Positions 1 to 9,850 of a stretch of DNA of 64,000 nt are shown in pieces. The notes below the pieces were generated by a model that was not told the DNA's origin, searched no databases, and worked only from the letters and a program-made list of their open reading frames with translations. Both the position numbers and the translations under genes were made by a program. The stretch lies in the NCBI RefSeq assembly GCF_964204645.1, contig NC_134026.1, forward strand, positions 9,001,450 through 9,065,449. Reading direction: 5' to 3'. Source of the DNA: Tubulanus polymorphus (taxonomy: Eukaryota; Nemertea; Palaeonemertea; Tubulaniformes; Tubulanidae). How positions within the stretch are numbered: position 1 is the first letter of the stretch; each line of letters begins with the position of its first letter.

Positions 1-39
1 GACCCAGCTTGTAATTCGTGCAATCTAAGCTATCGGGTT
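1..39 (+). pseudogene. Protein-primed DNA polymerase B relic, left piece
   Basis: Thirteen codons open from base 1, with a Cys-rich stretch ending CNLSYR. In polymerase B genes of Polinton/Maverick elements and related viruses, a zinc-binding endonuclease-VII-like patch of this kind comes just before the exonuclease domain. The frame is interrupted at base 39 by the element at 40-7436 and resumes in the same phase at 7443. The upstream part of the gene lies outside the window. Assignment rests on the short motif plus the matching right-hand piece. Confidence 0.6.
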
Positions 40-207
40 AGTAATAGGGATAATAGGCTTTCATACCAAAGGTCGAACGGTCGAGCTCATAAAAAATAAA
101 AAATAAATTCTCGCACACTCATATTTATTTTTCATTTTTTACTCACTAGCCCTTTCAACCTTTGATATGAAAGCCTATTATCCCTATTACTCTTAAAATA
201 TTCATTT
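40..207 (+). repeat. Left terminal inverted repeat, itself a palindrome
   Basis: Bases 40-191 fold on themselves: the outer arm starts AGTAATAGGGATAATAGG and the inner arm (to 191) is its reverse complement, with A/T-rich central arms around 115. The repeat continues to about 207 (CTTAAAATATTCAT) and is matched in inverted orientation at 7268-7436. A degenerate further copy of the terminal arm lies at about 252-290, with GAGGTCGAGCTCA. Confidence 0.8.
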
Positions 208-397
208 ACATGGATAAAATATAGGTATGAATTACATATAAAAGTAATTAGAAAAGTGGGGTTTCAAGCCAGAGGTCGGAGGTCGAGCTCACTTATAAAT
301 AGATATATAGATATATTTTAAACATATTTCAATATTTATATTTGTATGAGTTAGATTTTTAAACATTAAAAGTGTTACTAAAGTGTGATTGAAATAA

Positions 398-491
<94 letters not shown>
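398..491. repeat. (AT)n microsatellite
   Basis: About 94 bp of uninterrupted AT dinucleotide, inside the left end of the Polinton-like element. Length is likely polymorphic. Confidence 0.95.
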
Positions 492-494
<3 letters not shown>

Positions 495-1207
495 GATATA
501 ATACATAGCATTTGCTTATACTAGAACATGATTCTATTTGAGCCTATATACATTTCATGTAAAGAGCTATGGAATAAATCTATAAATTCACAGCTGTCAC
601 AGCTGTTACTATGACGCCGAGACATATGAGTCATAATACTGCAAACGCGTTAGATCATTCTAGAAATCGCACCGGAACTGAATAGATGATGCAACATAAC
701 GCTTAGGATATTCTATCTCTCGAAACGCAATTAGGAGTTTATAGTTTACAATTCTAAATCTAAATGTAAGTACTGTTTTTTGTAGTTATTAGGGCTATTA
801 AATATGAAACCTTTAGATATATTTAAGTGTATTTTGTATATCTTTTAGATAGCTAGAGTTACCATAACAGTAGACGGGGTTTATTGCGTAATAATTAATA
901 GTTTCCGGTTTTTGAATTAAATGTAAGTACTGTTTTTTGTTGTTATTAAGAAGTCGGGAAAAGGGGTTACTAAATATGAAACCTTTAAGTGCATTTGACA
1001 ACTACAACTTCATACAGTTAATTCTATTTTACGTTAGATGGATAATAACTTGAACTATAATAAGTTATAATAATTAGAAACGATAGACTTGAAAATATTT
1101 ATATCATTTAATATCGTAGTTCCTGTTCTACCGCTGATATCTTTTAGTTGAATAAAATCAAGAAGTGATAGAGAACTCAAGATACTCCTTCTGAGGAATC
1201 AACAGCA

Positions 1208-1865
1208 ATGGAAGACGAACCAATGGAAATGGGCGCTGAAGTAAAAGAATCTCTAGATATAGACGACGAAACTTTAGAAGTTAAAAAACATTTAGATTAC
1301 CACCAAGAAATGACATTAATTTTTAAAAAAATAATAGAAAACCAGCAATCAAGCGTAACATCATTACCGAAAAGACCAACAACCAATGTAGAAATATTGT
1401 TAAGACTAAGAGGAACAAAAACTAAAAAGAAAATGAGTGGAAATGAGTTAAATAAGTTTTTAAAATCAAAATAATCAAATGAAACAGATGTAAGTTTTAA
1501 AGAAATAGAAGGTGTAACAACATTTAATGAAATAACTGTTTTATTGAAAAAAAAATTATTGAACCTTGTTATTTAAAAAAGCAAAGTATTTATGGGATTA
1601 TATCATTTTCGGGGATTATTTAAATTGGGGATTTTTAATGTTTAATAAACAAACTGCGGGGATTTCTTGGGCTTCTTGGGTTAAAAAATATATAAGTATT
1701 AGTGCCGGGCATGAAAGAAAATTAAGAAGCGTAGGGAGATTAATTACATATAAAAGATTCCAATTTTTAAGTTTGTCATTTTCTGATATAGTAAAATATT
1801 TAAACGATATTGAAAAAATGCTTGACAATGATCCAGAAATTGAAAAGTTCTGGTTGGAATTATAA
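1208..1865 (+). pseudogene. Virus-like AT-rich reading frame, frameshifted
   Basis: An ATG at 1208 opens an acidic, lysine-rich frame of 88 codons that stops at 1472-1474. A second frame (about 1566-1865, another phase) holds a compact block with WASWVKKYISIS, ERKLRSVGRL and FLSLSFSDI, then an acidic end NDPEIEKFW. The two most likely belonged to one gene broken by a stop and a frameshift. The composition matches the rest of the element's flanks and differs from the host genes. I do not recognise a named family. The order (acidic N-terminus, then a small helical basic block) suggests a DNA-binding protein, but that is only a guess. Confidence 0.4.
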
Positions 1866-1914
1866 ATCAAATGATGTATTAGTTGAAACTATAAATTTTG
1901 TCAATACAACGACC

Positions 1915-2430
1915 GAACATACTTGTATATGTATTGTGTAAATCTGCTTGGTGAATGTTCTATGTTCGGTCGTTTCAATTATGATTAGCGCATGCGCATT
2001 AAGCAAAAGCGCGCCTGTATGTGCGCTTTTGCCTAATGCGAACACATTTTGATATTTTATGTTCAGTCGTTTCTATTTGCATAATGAATATACAATTATG
2101 CGTTTGAATTTTCTATGATCGGTTGTTTCTATTTTACAGAATGAATATATAATTATGATTAGCGCATGCGCATTAAGCAAAAGCGCGCCTGTATGCGCGC
2201 TTTTGCCTAATGCGAACACGTTTTGATATTTTATGTTCAGTCGTTTCAAATATGATTAGCGCATTAAGCAAAAGCGCTCCTATAAGAGCGGTTTTGCCTA
2301 ATGCGAACACGTTTTGATATTTTATGTCGGTTGTTTCTATTTTACAGAATTTACAGAATGAATATATAATTATGATTAGCCCATGCGCATTAGGCAAAAG
2401 CGCGCCTGTATGCGCGCTTTTGCCCAGTGG
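1915..2430. repeat. Tandem array of four strong hairpins
   Basis: Repeat units with ATGATTAGCGCATGCGCATT followed by a hairpin occur at 2003-2032, 2177-2206, 2268-2297 and 2394-2423. The best copies have the 12-bp stem GCAAAAGCGCGC / GCGCGCTTTTGC and a 6-base loop CTGTAT. Between them is a recurring segment with GTCGTTTC and TTTTGATATTTTATGTT. The array is GC-rich at the stems in otherwise AT-rich DNA and lies between the two left-hand genes. Confidence 0.85.
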
Positions 2431-2562
2431 TATGATTTAGATATCAAGGAACTGAAACGACTTATCAAAAGCAGCGAGGAATGAAAAAGGATGACGTTGG
2501 TCGAAGAAATGGAAGAGGATTCTAAAATATTAACCAATTTAGTAAAAAAATATGTATAATAA

Positions 2563-3235
2563 ATGGAACCAGAACAACCACAAACTATCAATATTACAAA
2601 TAACACTGGTGTTATAAATATATACTACAAGAAGTGTTCTAAGTGTGAATTAGATAAATTAGCTATAACAGAATTTAGTAAGCGTAAGATTAGCAAAGAT
2701 GGTTTTCAATATTGCTGTAAAACTTGTCTTAAACTATATACCAAACAATATCGGGAAGATAATAGAGAAGCTTATAATGATTATATGACAGAATATATGA
2801 GAGAAAGATATCAAACAGATCTTAATTTTAGATTGAAACAATGTTTAAGGACTAGATTAACACAATTATTCAACAAAGAAACACATTCAGAAACACTAAA
2901 CATCTAATTTGTTGGGTTGTACAGATAAATTTCTTAAATCATGGATAATATATCAATTAGATAGTCAAATGAATATAGATAATTATGGAGATTATTTTCA
3001 TATTGATCATACGTTACCGATATCTAAATTTAACATGAATGATGAATACAATAAAAAACTTATTTGGAATTGGAAAAATTTAAGACCTCTTGAAAAGAAA
3101 GAAAATTAAATAAAATTTAATACACTAGATTTACAGTTATATTTAGAACAGTTAACAAAGGCAAAGAAATTTATTGATCAATGGAACAATGATCCGAATA
3201 ATGAACAATACGTTGAATCTTTAATGAGTGGTTAA
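2563..3235 (+). pseudogene. HNH endonuclease, frameshifted
   Basis: The first frame (ATG at 2563, 114 codons) has two CxxC pairs, KCSKCELDK and YCCKTCLK, a zinc ribbon-like N-terminus, then basic helices with repeated Tyr/Arg. After the stop at 2905-2907 the protein resumes from about 2909 in another phase with LLGCTDKFLKSW, FHIDHTLPIS and WKNLRPLE. The last two are the typical HNH metal-binding and following motifs of phage and large-virus nucleases. A further stop at 3107-3109 precedes an open tail to about 3235. The gene is therefore broken at least twice. The product would be a DNA nuclease; a homing-type role is conceivable because the element sits in a polymerase gene. Confidence 0.65.
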
Positions 3236-3491
3236 AGATTAATATATCTCAAATAAAACATAATAAAAAAACAATAACTTCAACTATCCATTATTTCTAT
3301 TTGAATTTTTGATATTTTCTTTTACAATTCTTTTCAAAAGAGAATACTTTATATCACAAATAAAAAATACTAAAAAAACAATAACTAATACTAAAATTCT
3401 TTAACTGAACTAAGCTAGTATTAACCCAAAGAGATGCTAATATCATTTTATAATACTTATAATATTTTTTTCGCTTTTTTCTCTAATATAA

Positions 3492-3692
3492 ATGTCAAAG
3501 AAATCGAGTAAGAATAATACCGATATTGAAAAAACATTAGATAATAAATGGATCAGTACCAAAAATCTTGATTATAGTTGTTTATTAGTTGATGTAGAGC
3601 CGTTTGAAAAACGGCAAATTCATCGTCTGCTAACCGCGTATATTGAAAACCGACTACTAGCGCCGCCGCCACAAAAGCGCAAATGTTTTTAA
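3492..3692 (+). CDS. Small hypothetical protein of the Polinton-like element
   Basis: 66 codons from ATG at 3492, lysine/asparagine-rich at the N-terminus and proline-rich at the end (LAPPPQKRKC). It is the last AT-rich frame on the left side before composition shifts at about 3700. No family recognised. It could be a small DNA-binding or structural protein, or chance. Confidence 0.3.
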   Translation: MSKKSSKNNTDIEKTLDNKWISTKNLDYSCLLVDVEPFEKRQIHRLLTAYIENRLLAPPPQKRKCF

Positions 3693-4165
3693 TGTGATCG
3701 TGATTATTCAATATGGACTGAAATAATTCGGACAGGCGTTTTTCCTTCCTTTATTGATAATATATTGGGTTTCTAGAAGTAGGGCAAAATGTCAATTCGA
3801 AAGTAACGCCGTAGACAGAGAGCTGAGTTCTATTGTACTGCCGGGTAGCCCGGGGGTTGTTTAGGTTTTGGCTATGATAAGAAAATTGATAATTGACGTA
3901 TTTTTGTCAAGTAACCTAGCCTGAGGCCGTAGTGTCACACTGAGAGGCTTGATTGCGCATAGTAACTACAGGCGTCAATCTCGGGGATTCAGTATATTAA
4001 TTACCATACACGATGCCCGCGCGCAATTAGAATCTTATCAACGATGCGGTCTGTTTTGGTTAATCTAGTTCATATCTTTGCTGGTAGTCTTATGCTACAG
4101 ATGCAAAGAGGATGGCGGATGACTGAAGTCAAAATTCTACGCTCGCGAAAAAAGAGAAAAAACGA

Positions 4166-6262
4166 GTGATCGGAAAGAGATGTGCTGTTTGGGGATGCGG
4201 GAATACCAATGCTAATTCAGGATTGGGCATTCATGGTTTCCCAGATCGCGAGAAATCACCTGTGTGGTTTAAGTCATGGTGTAGCATTATCAAACACACT
4301 CGAGCAGATTTCACCTATACGAAAACCGGATCATTCGTATGTACGGACCACTTCGATGACGAGCAATGCAACCGAAAGAAATATAAAATGATGAAGGAAA
4401 TAAACCCGACTTGGTGATTTCAGTGGCTTCTCGAGCCAGGTGCTGTGCCATCCATTGCTAGAATGCCTAAGAAGCCAGTACACGGTGCTCCTGTTCCATC
4501 AACGTCATTAGCAGCGCGGCGGCAACGAGGGCCGGAATCAACTACTAAATCAGAAAATATGTCAAAACGGACAGCTGCCGAAAAAAGGACACGGAAAAGG
4601 GTAATTATCTTATTCTTAATGTTCGTTAATCTTTTTACCCTATTTCCATTTTTGTTTCTTTGTTTGATCAGGGTATTCTTTCATGTCCCGGCGCCGGTGT
4701 GACATTATCTGCCCAATAAATAAATTTGAATTTGACTTGACAAGCCACTCATGACTCAGTTGGCGGTCCCGGTGTAGTCTGAATATTGACCCCATAGGCA
4801 CATGTGGTTATGCCAGGGTAAACTTAGATAAGTGGTATGTGTATTTGAACAGCTTAGGAAGACTGAGTCGAGTGATATCAATTATCTAGGCCTACTTTCT
4901 ACAAAACAATTCAATCCAATTAAATTTATATCATCCGAGCAGTAGGCCTAAAACAAGTTTCACGATTCTGGAGGGTCCCCAAGCTACTACACACCCCATG
5001 GCCGAACTCCGTGCCAAAAAGAATGAATACTAATTGATATTCTGCTTATAATTTACATTTAGCGGGATTGAGAGTATGAATGATGAAGTCACTACTGATC
5101 CTCATTTGTGATTTCTCAGATTTTCTCAGTCTCGCTCTGTATCATTATGATTCCTTTGCTCAAAAGATGTTATGCATGTTGTATTTTGGCGCTACAACGT
5201 ATACGACAAGAGCCAATGCTGTCATTGATGATTTATGTCATGATCGATATTGAGTGATTTTTGATTGTCATACTTATTTCAGCTAGCCAATGATGCAATA
5301 TCAGACGATAGGTATGATGATAGAGAATTTCTTATGCATCAAGAGTCTGAAGCAGCTGAAGATGAAGGTGCTGGTGAAATCCATCATCAAGACCTTGATA
5401 CAGTACAGGTTAGTTTTGCTGCCCATATGATTGTCAATACTGAATTTTTCAAATGACTCCGACACAATTGGCTTATCAAAACCCATATCGAAATCAAGTT
5501 CGTACAATAAAAAATGCTGTTTTAACCCTAAAAGGACATTATCAGTAACCTCATTAAATAATTGAGGCCTACTATTATTTGTTTTGGCTGAGAAATGTAA
5601 ATCAATCGAAAATCTTATTTGTGTTATATTTTTAAGAAGTAGGCCCACTATAGGCCTATCACTCTTGGGTTGCAGTTTTAGCTGTCCGGTGAAGCCTTGA
5701 CAAAGCCTATGTAACGTGAATTAAATCATCTCTTTTTAGACCCACAGTAACAAGTCCGCTCAGGCAAACTTGAGGCCTCGACATAGATCGGCGGCCATTC
5801 AAGTGAATAGAAGACACAAAACGTTCGATAGAGGTATGTTCTAATGCTTTTATTCATTAGCAATGAGTTATGTTGATGTATTATATGGTAGTTATTGGGG
5901 TTTTTTTTCAATTATAGGGACTCAGAATGGTTCTCCGGTGATTGAAGTTCAAGAATCAGGATCATTGGATGTAGTCAATGCAGGTAAATAGACTCAGTTT
6001 CTCCTTTTGTGTTTGTGTGTTATCAGTCATACAAAATTATTCATTGAAGAGAATTTACTGATTCATGCCACATGAAGAATCCCTATAATAATTGTAGAGG
6101 CCCACTCAAATGTTGAAAAGCTTTTTTATTCAATGGAAGCAGTTATATTGATGTCAAACTATAGTAATGATTTGATACAATTACATGTCAAGGAGTTCAT
6201 ATTCAATTTTTTTTTTATTTATGAAGGAACCCAAACTGACAGTGAAGAGTTGTGGTTGTGAA
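4166..6262 (+). pseudogene. THAP zinc-finger gene, five exons, with one in-frame stop
   Basis: Exon 1 (4166-4600) encodes a THAP domain: CAVWGC gives the C-x4-C pair, HGFP and the VWFKSW tryptophans follow, and CTDHF supplies C-x2-H; the closing PGAVPSI lies in the same frame. THAP domains bind DNA through this C2CH zinc site. Further exons fit by sequence and phase: 5283-5408 (acidic), 5740-5833 (basic), 5918-5983, and from 6228, where GTQTDSEE ends at TGA 6260-6262. A shifted frame at 6231-6410 is Cys-rich and ends in DYTPDSDSEDD. Faults are that no ATG opens the domain (GTG at 4166) and TGA at 4415-4417 interrupts it. The gene lies wholly within the Polinton-like element. It could be captured host DNA, a nested THAP transposon, or cargo. 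Confidence 0.6.
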
Positions 6263-6397
6263 TGTGCTTGTGGATCAAAAAAACTAACCTGTAGTCGTAG
6301 ATCGTCCACCTCTGACATGGAAGACGAATATATCGATAACCCACATGATGTCGATTATACGCCAGATTCCGATAGTGAAGATGATGCAATAAGTGTC

Positions 6398-7204
6398 ATC
6401 TATTGGTTTTGATTTAGTTAACTTATTATATTTTGTGTTAAAAACATGTAAAGTCATAAATATTATTTCATCAAATATTAAACCAGACCTTTCAAAATAT
6501 TTCTCTTCTATTTTATTTTTTACTTCATTATAACATTTATCTAATTTATCATCTATATGTTGTTTAGATATTATATGTTGTGAATGAGAATTTATATTAT
6601 ATATTGGTTTATCTTCAGATTTTATAAACTTTACTTTAACTGATATACTAATTTTAGAGTATTCAACATCAGTAATTATTTTTATAATATTTTTCATATT
6701 TTCTAAATGTTTTTTATTTTCTTCTAATGTTTTTCCTTTATGAAATTTAAACTCAATAGCTGCTGGACCAATATCACTTTTAAATGCTTCGTTATCTCTA
6801 TATCTTTTTTTATTATCTAATGAATTAATATAATTTCTTACATCTTCCATGTATGGTCTTTTATTGTTTAATTTATTTCTTATTCTTTTAATTGTCTCAT
6901 GTTTCTTATCATTATCAAAAAAATCTTCACCTAAAATATCATTATTCATATTTCTAATATGACTTTTAGATTTTAAATGTTCATTATAATATCTTTTATC
7001 ACTGAATGATTGATTACATGTATCACATTTGTATGTTTCTTTTTCATTCTTTAATTCATCTAATTTAGTTTCTAATATATCATCTTCATATTCTAGTTTC
7101 AATTTATTCTCTAAATGTGTTTTAGTTTTATTGTGTCTTGCTTTTTGAGATTTATCTATATTGATATTACATGTTGGACAGTAGTACTTCTTATTTGCTT
7201 CCAT
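6398..7204 (-). pseudogene. N-terminal part of a Polinton-type DNA polymerase B protein, truncated
   Basis: The frame starts with a true ATG at 7204, just inside the right terminal repeat, and is very AT-rich. Two C2H2-like fingers come first (CPTCNINIDKSQKARH near residues 9-24; CDTCNQSFSDKRYYNEH near 60-76), then a charged linker. A later block contains KVKFIKSEDKPIYN and SGLIFDEIIFMTLHV, resembling the region that precedes the catalytic domains in invertebrate polymerase-B proteins. The frame runs on to 6284, but the part below about 6398 overlaps the THAP exon in GC-richer DNA and is probably foreign. The exonuclease and polymerase domains are missing, so it is a truncated copy. Confidence 0.5.
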
Positions 7205-7267
7205 TTTAATATCAAATTTTTTTTTTTAATTGATTTTAGAAGTTATTCATTTATATGTTATTCATAT

Positions 7268-7436
7268 ATATGAATATTTTAAGAGTAATAGGGGAAATAG
7301 GGGTTCAGGTTAAAGGTTGAAGGGGCGAGTGAGTAAAAAATGAAAAATAAATTCGAGTGTGCGAGAATTTATTTTTTCATTTTTTATGAGCTCGACCGTT
7401 CGACCTTTGGCCTGAACCCCTATTTCCCCTATTACT
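7268..7436 (-). repeat. Right terminal inverted repeat, itself a palindrome
   Basis: Bases 7284-7436 form a palindrome whose inner arm starts AGTAATAGGGGAAATAGGGG and whose outer arm is the reverse complement. Compared with the left end, six changes in the first 28 bases are present in both arms here. Outside lies the CGGGTT duplication at 7437-7442. Confidence 0.8.
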
Positions 7437-7442
7437 CGGGTT

Positions 7443-7584
7443 CCTAATTTCATACCTGTGTTATTCCATAACTTGAAGAGTTATGACAGTCATGAAATTA
7501 TTAGATCGTTGGGCTTGGTTGAATTTCGGGGGTATAAAATTTCAATGATCCCAACAAATACTGAAAAGTTTATCGGATTTTGGT
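7443..7584 (+). pseudogene. Protein-primed DNA polymerase B relic, right piece
   Basis: In the phase set by bases 1-39, the frame continues with FHNLKSYDSHEII and then IPTNTEKFIGF. These match the exonuclease-domain entry motif (FHN-x-x-x-YD-x-H) and the following strand of DNA polymerase B type 2 in Polintons and related viruses. Similarity ends at about 7584, where a LINE fragment begins, so the gene was truncated by that insertion as well as split by the 7.4-kb element. The catalytic palm motifs are absent from the window. Confidence 0.65.
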
Positions 7585-7639
7585 TGGTGGTTAGTATGGC
7601 TTGTTATATTATTGTGGTTAATAATGGGTATTCTGCTTT

Positions 7640-7850
7640 TCCAGAGCCTTATTTCACCTTATTACACCTATTTTGAGTTACGGAAGTGAGATTTGGTGTC
7701 ATTTTTCCATGTCTAAGTTATGTAACGATAACTTCATGGACGTCTGTCATAAAGTAATTGGGGAGAAGGTCTTACTCAAATTAGGTAGATACCTCCTATC
7801 TGCCGTCAGAGGTGAATTGGGCCAATTACATAAATTTATGTACTGCTAGG
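7640..7850 (+). pseudogene. LINE reverse transcriptase C-terminal scrap
   Basis: One frame gives ITPILSYGSEIWCHF and, further on, LLSAVRGELGQ. The pair resembles the C-terminal part of LINE polyproteins (a PxLLYGSExWG motif followed by a VxGELG motif). No start, and truncated on both sides. It abuts the polymerase relic on its left. Confidence 0.5.
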
Positions 7851-9850
7851 AGGGAGGAGTTGCTTGTTAAAGTTCCCCTCCAGCAGAAAGCCTTGTACAC
7901 TAATTAAACTGCCGTGTTGGGCGGTTTCTTTTTTAGTTGTCTTGTCTTGTAAGTACACATAGTATGTTCATTGACATGTATTGCCCATTTGTATTTGTAT
8001 CCTAAGGTATCAAAAAATGAATTGAATTGTCTGACAGATGATGGCCTTTTATACTTGAACTCGGCCATGAACAACACTAATACACTTCGTACGTAGATCC
8101 AAACACGGCAAATTCCAAAAGCAGAGAGAGACTTGGATAAATGAAGAAAAATGCATAATAGGATCACGAAACGTTGACACATTGGTACCATGTATGAAAT
8201 TTCTGCATGAAATACAGCTAAATATAATAACTATGCTTGAAAGCACACTCGTAGTTTGAAATAGAACAGGGATCATTCATTTATTACGTATGCATGAAAT
8301 TTGACTTTCTCTACCATGTATGCAAAATCGGCCATTTTTTCATATACATTAAGCATTACAGTACACAATTGCACTTACCCCTCCACTAATGCGTACGTGA
8401 ATGAATTAATTATCCCACAATAATGAGATGATTATCATATCGTATGAGCAACGATTTTGATATAGATGTATATTGTCCTACTTTATTGTATATGTTGATT
8501 AGATTGTATTATATGGAAGCCCCGATACGACAACCAAATTACAGATAACGACTTACACAAATTAAAGATAACAACCCACACTTTAGAAATCCAATTTTAC
8601 GAGTTATGTTAACGATTACCCACCACCATGAACTCCCTACATTTTGTCAGTGCGGGCGAGGTCAAAGTTTTATATAATTACAGGAAGTGGTTATTTTGCG
8701 GGATATACGGTTATGGTCCACAAAAAGTTATCTAGTGAGCTGTTCACTGTTGTTGTTGGAATCTCTCATCGCTACGATGAATGAGCAGCAGCCTTTCTAG
8801 CTTTGCGTTTGTCCTTGAGCTTGTTGATGCGTTCGGCTTCGAAGGATATGAAAGCATTATGACAGTGGGTGCGCCAGAGCAATCTGTCCTGGGCAGAACG
8901 TTCCCATGTCTGTTCACTAATGTATGGCTAAACACCAGCTCCAAAAAGATATTTTGCCATACCATACAGTATTTTCCGGCCAATGAGCCAAGGGCAGTTT
9001 TTTTACCCTGGTTTTCATAAAGCTTCACCCAACAAACCGAGGCCCTTAATCAGATATTGAAATTCGCTGATTTGTCGATTAATTTGTCGGTACAATTCAC
9101 CATTTTCTGGGACGTCAGGGGACACTTCTTAAGGTAGTGACAACCCTGAAAATTTGTAGGATAATAGAAAATGGTCTATGCTATATGTATAACATAAAAC
9201 ACCTGGTCTCCTGTCTGTCAGTTGAACACAGCCACCCCTCCCCTCTCCCCTTTTAATGGTTTAATATCTAGTGACACCCACAAAATCTTTTAATATGACC
9301 AATATTATACAATAAAATGGGTCTCTGAGCGGCTAGATTTTAAATTTTTTTTAATTAGACGCATGGAGAAGCATTCTGGGCACGATCAGAGTACAATTTA
9401 ACTCGCAATTTGAATAGTGATTTTCACAACTTTCATGAAAGATGTAGGACTGCCGAAAAAAGTGCTGGTAATTGTAAACGACGACATCAGTTTATGCATT
9501 TTCAGGGATTTTTCAGGGACTCACAACCCCAGCTCAACTAGAAACTTCAAGTAACTGTTTCTTATCTCCTGGATAAATATGTCTAATTGATTCTTTGCAA
9601 TCAAATAATTAAGCCCTCCAAAATCATTGAGAAAGTTAGTCTGGACACTTGAGGATGATAACAAGGCCTATAGTCCATTAATAACCATTGTTTAAACTAA
9701 TCTGACCAACAAGACAACTTCAGTATAAAATGCCAATCCATTGTGTACATAGTAATTAAAGCAATAATCTGCTGTGATTATCATCAAACAACACAATGCA
9801 TAATTCACTCTGTCTCACAATTCATGATGTAGGGGGCATACATTGAGAGA
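7851..9850. other. No host gene seen; a LINE scrap at 8772-8912
   Basis: I see no confident host exon in this AT-rich stretch. At 8772-8912 on the minus strand a frame ends at TAG 8772-8774 with TWERSAQDRLLWR and FEAERINKLKDKRKARK. This is the kind of short basic tail found at the end of LINE polyproteins. It is at best a decayed fragment. Confidence 0.4.

Larger units (their letters stand above)
40..7436. mobile_element. Polinton/Maverick-like element, 7.4 kb, with 6-bp target duplication
   Basis: Both ends read AGTAATAGGG inward and are flanked by the same 6 bp, CGGGTT, at 34-39 and 7437-7442. AGT termini and 6-bp duplications are hallmarks of Polintons. Inside the right end a minus-strand gene encodes what looks like the N-terminal part of a polymerase-B protein. 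The left half has AT-rich virus-like reading frames, including a broken HNH nuclease. The centre (about 3700-6400) has higher G+C and carries a spliced THAP gene. Full Polintons are 15-20 kb, so this is a deletion or composite derivative. No integrase, ATPase, protease or capsid gene was recognised. Confidence 0.7.

Noticed and set aside
1915-2430. CRISPR-like array
   Set aside because: Repeats include their spacers, spacing is uneven, and the DNA is animal.
4400-4425. Intron from GTGATTTCAG to rescue the THAP stop
   Set aside because: It would be only 10 bases long, and the frame is the same on both sides, so a point nonsense change fits better.
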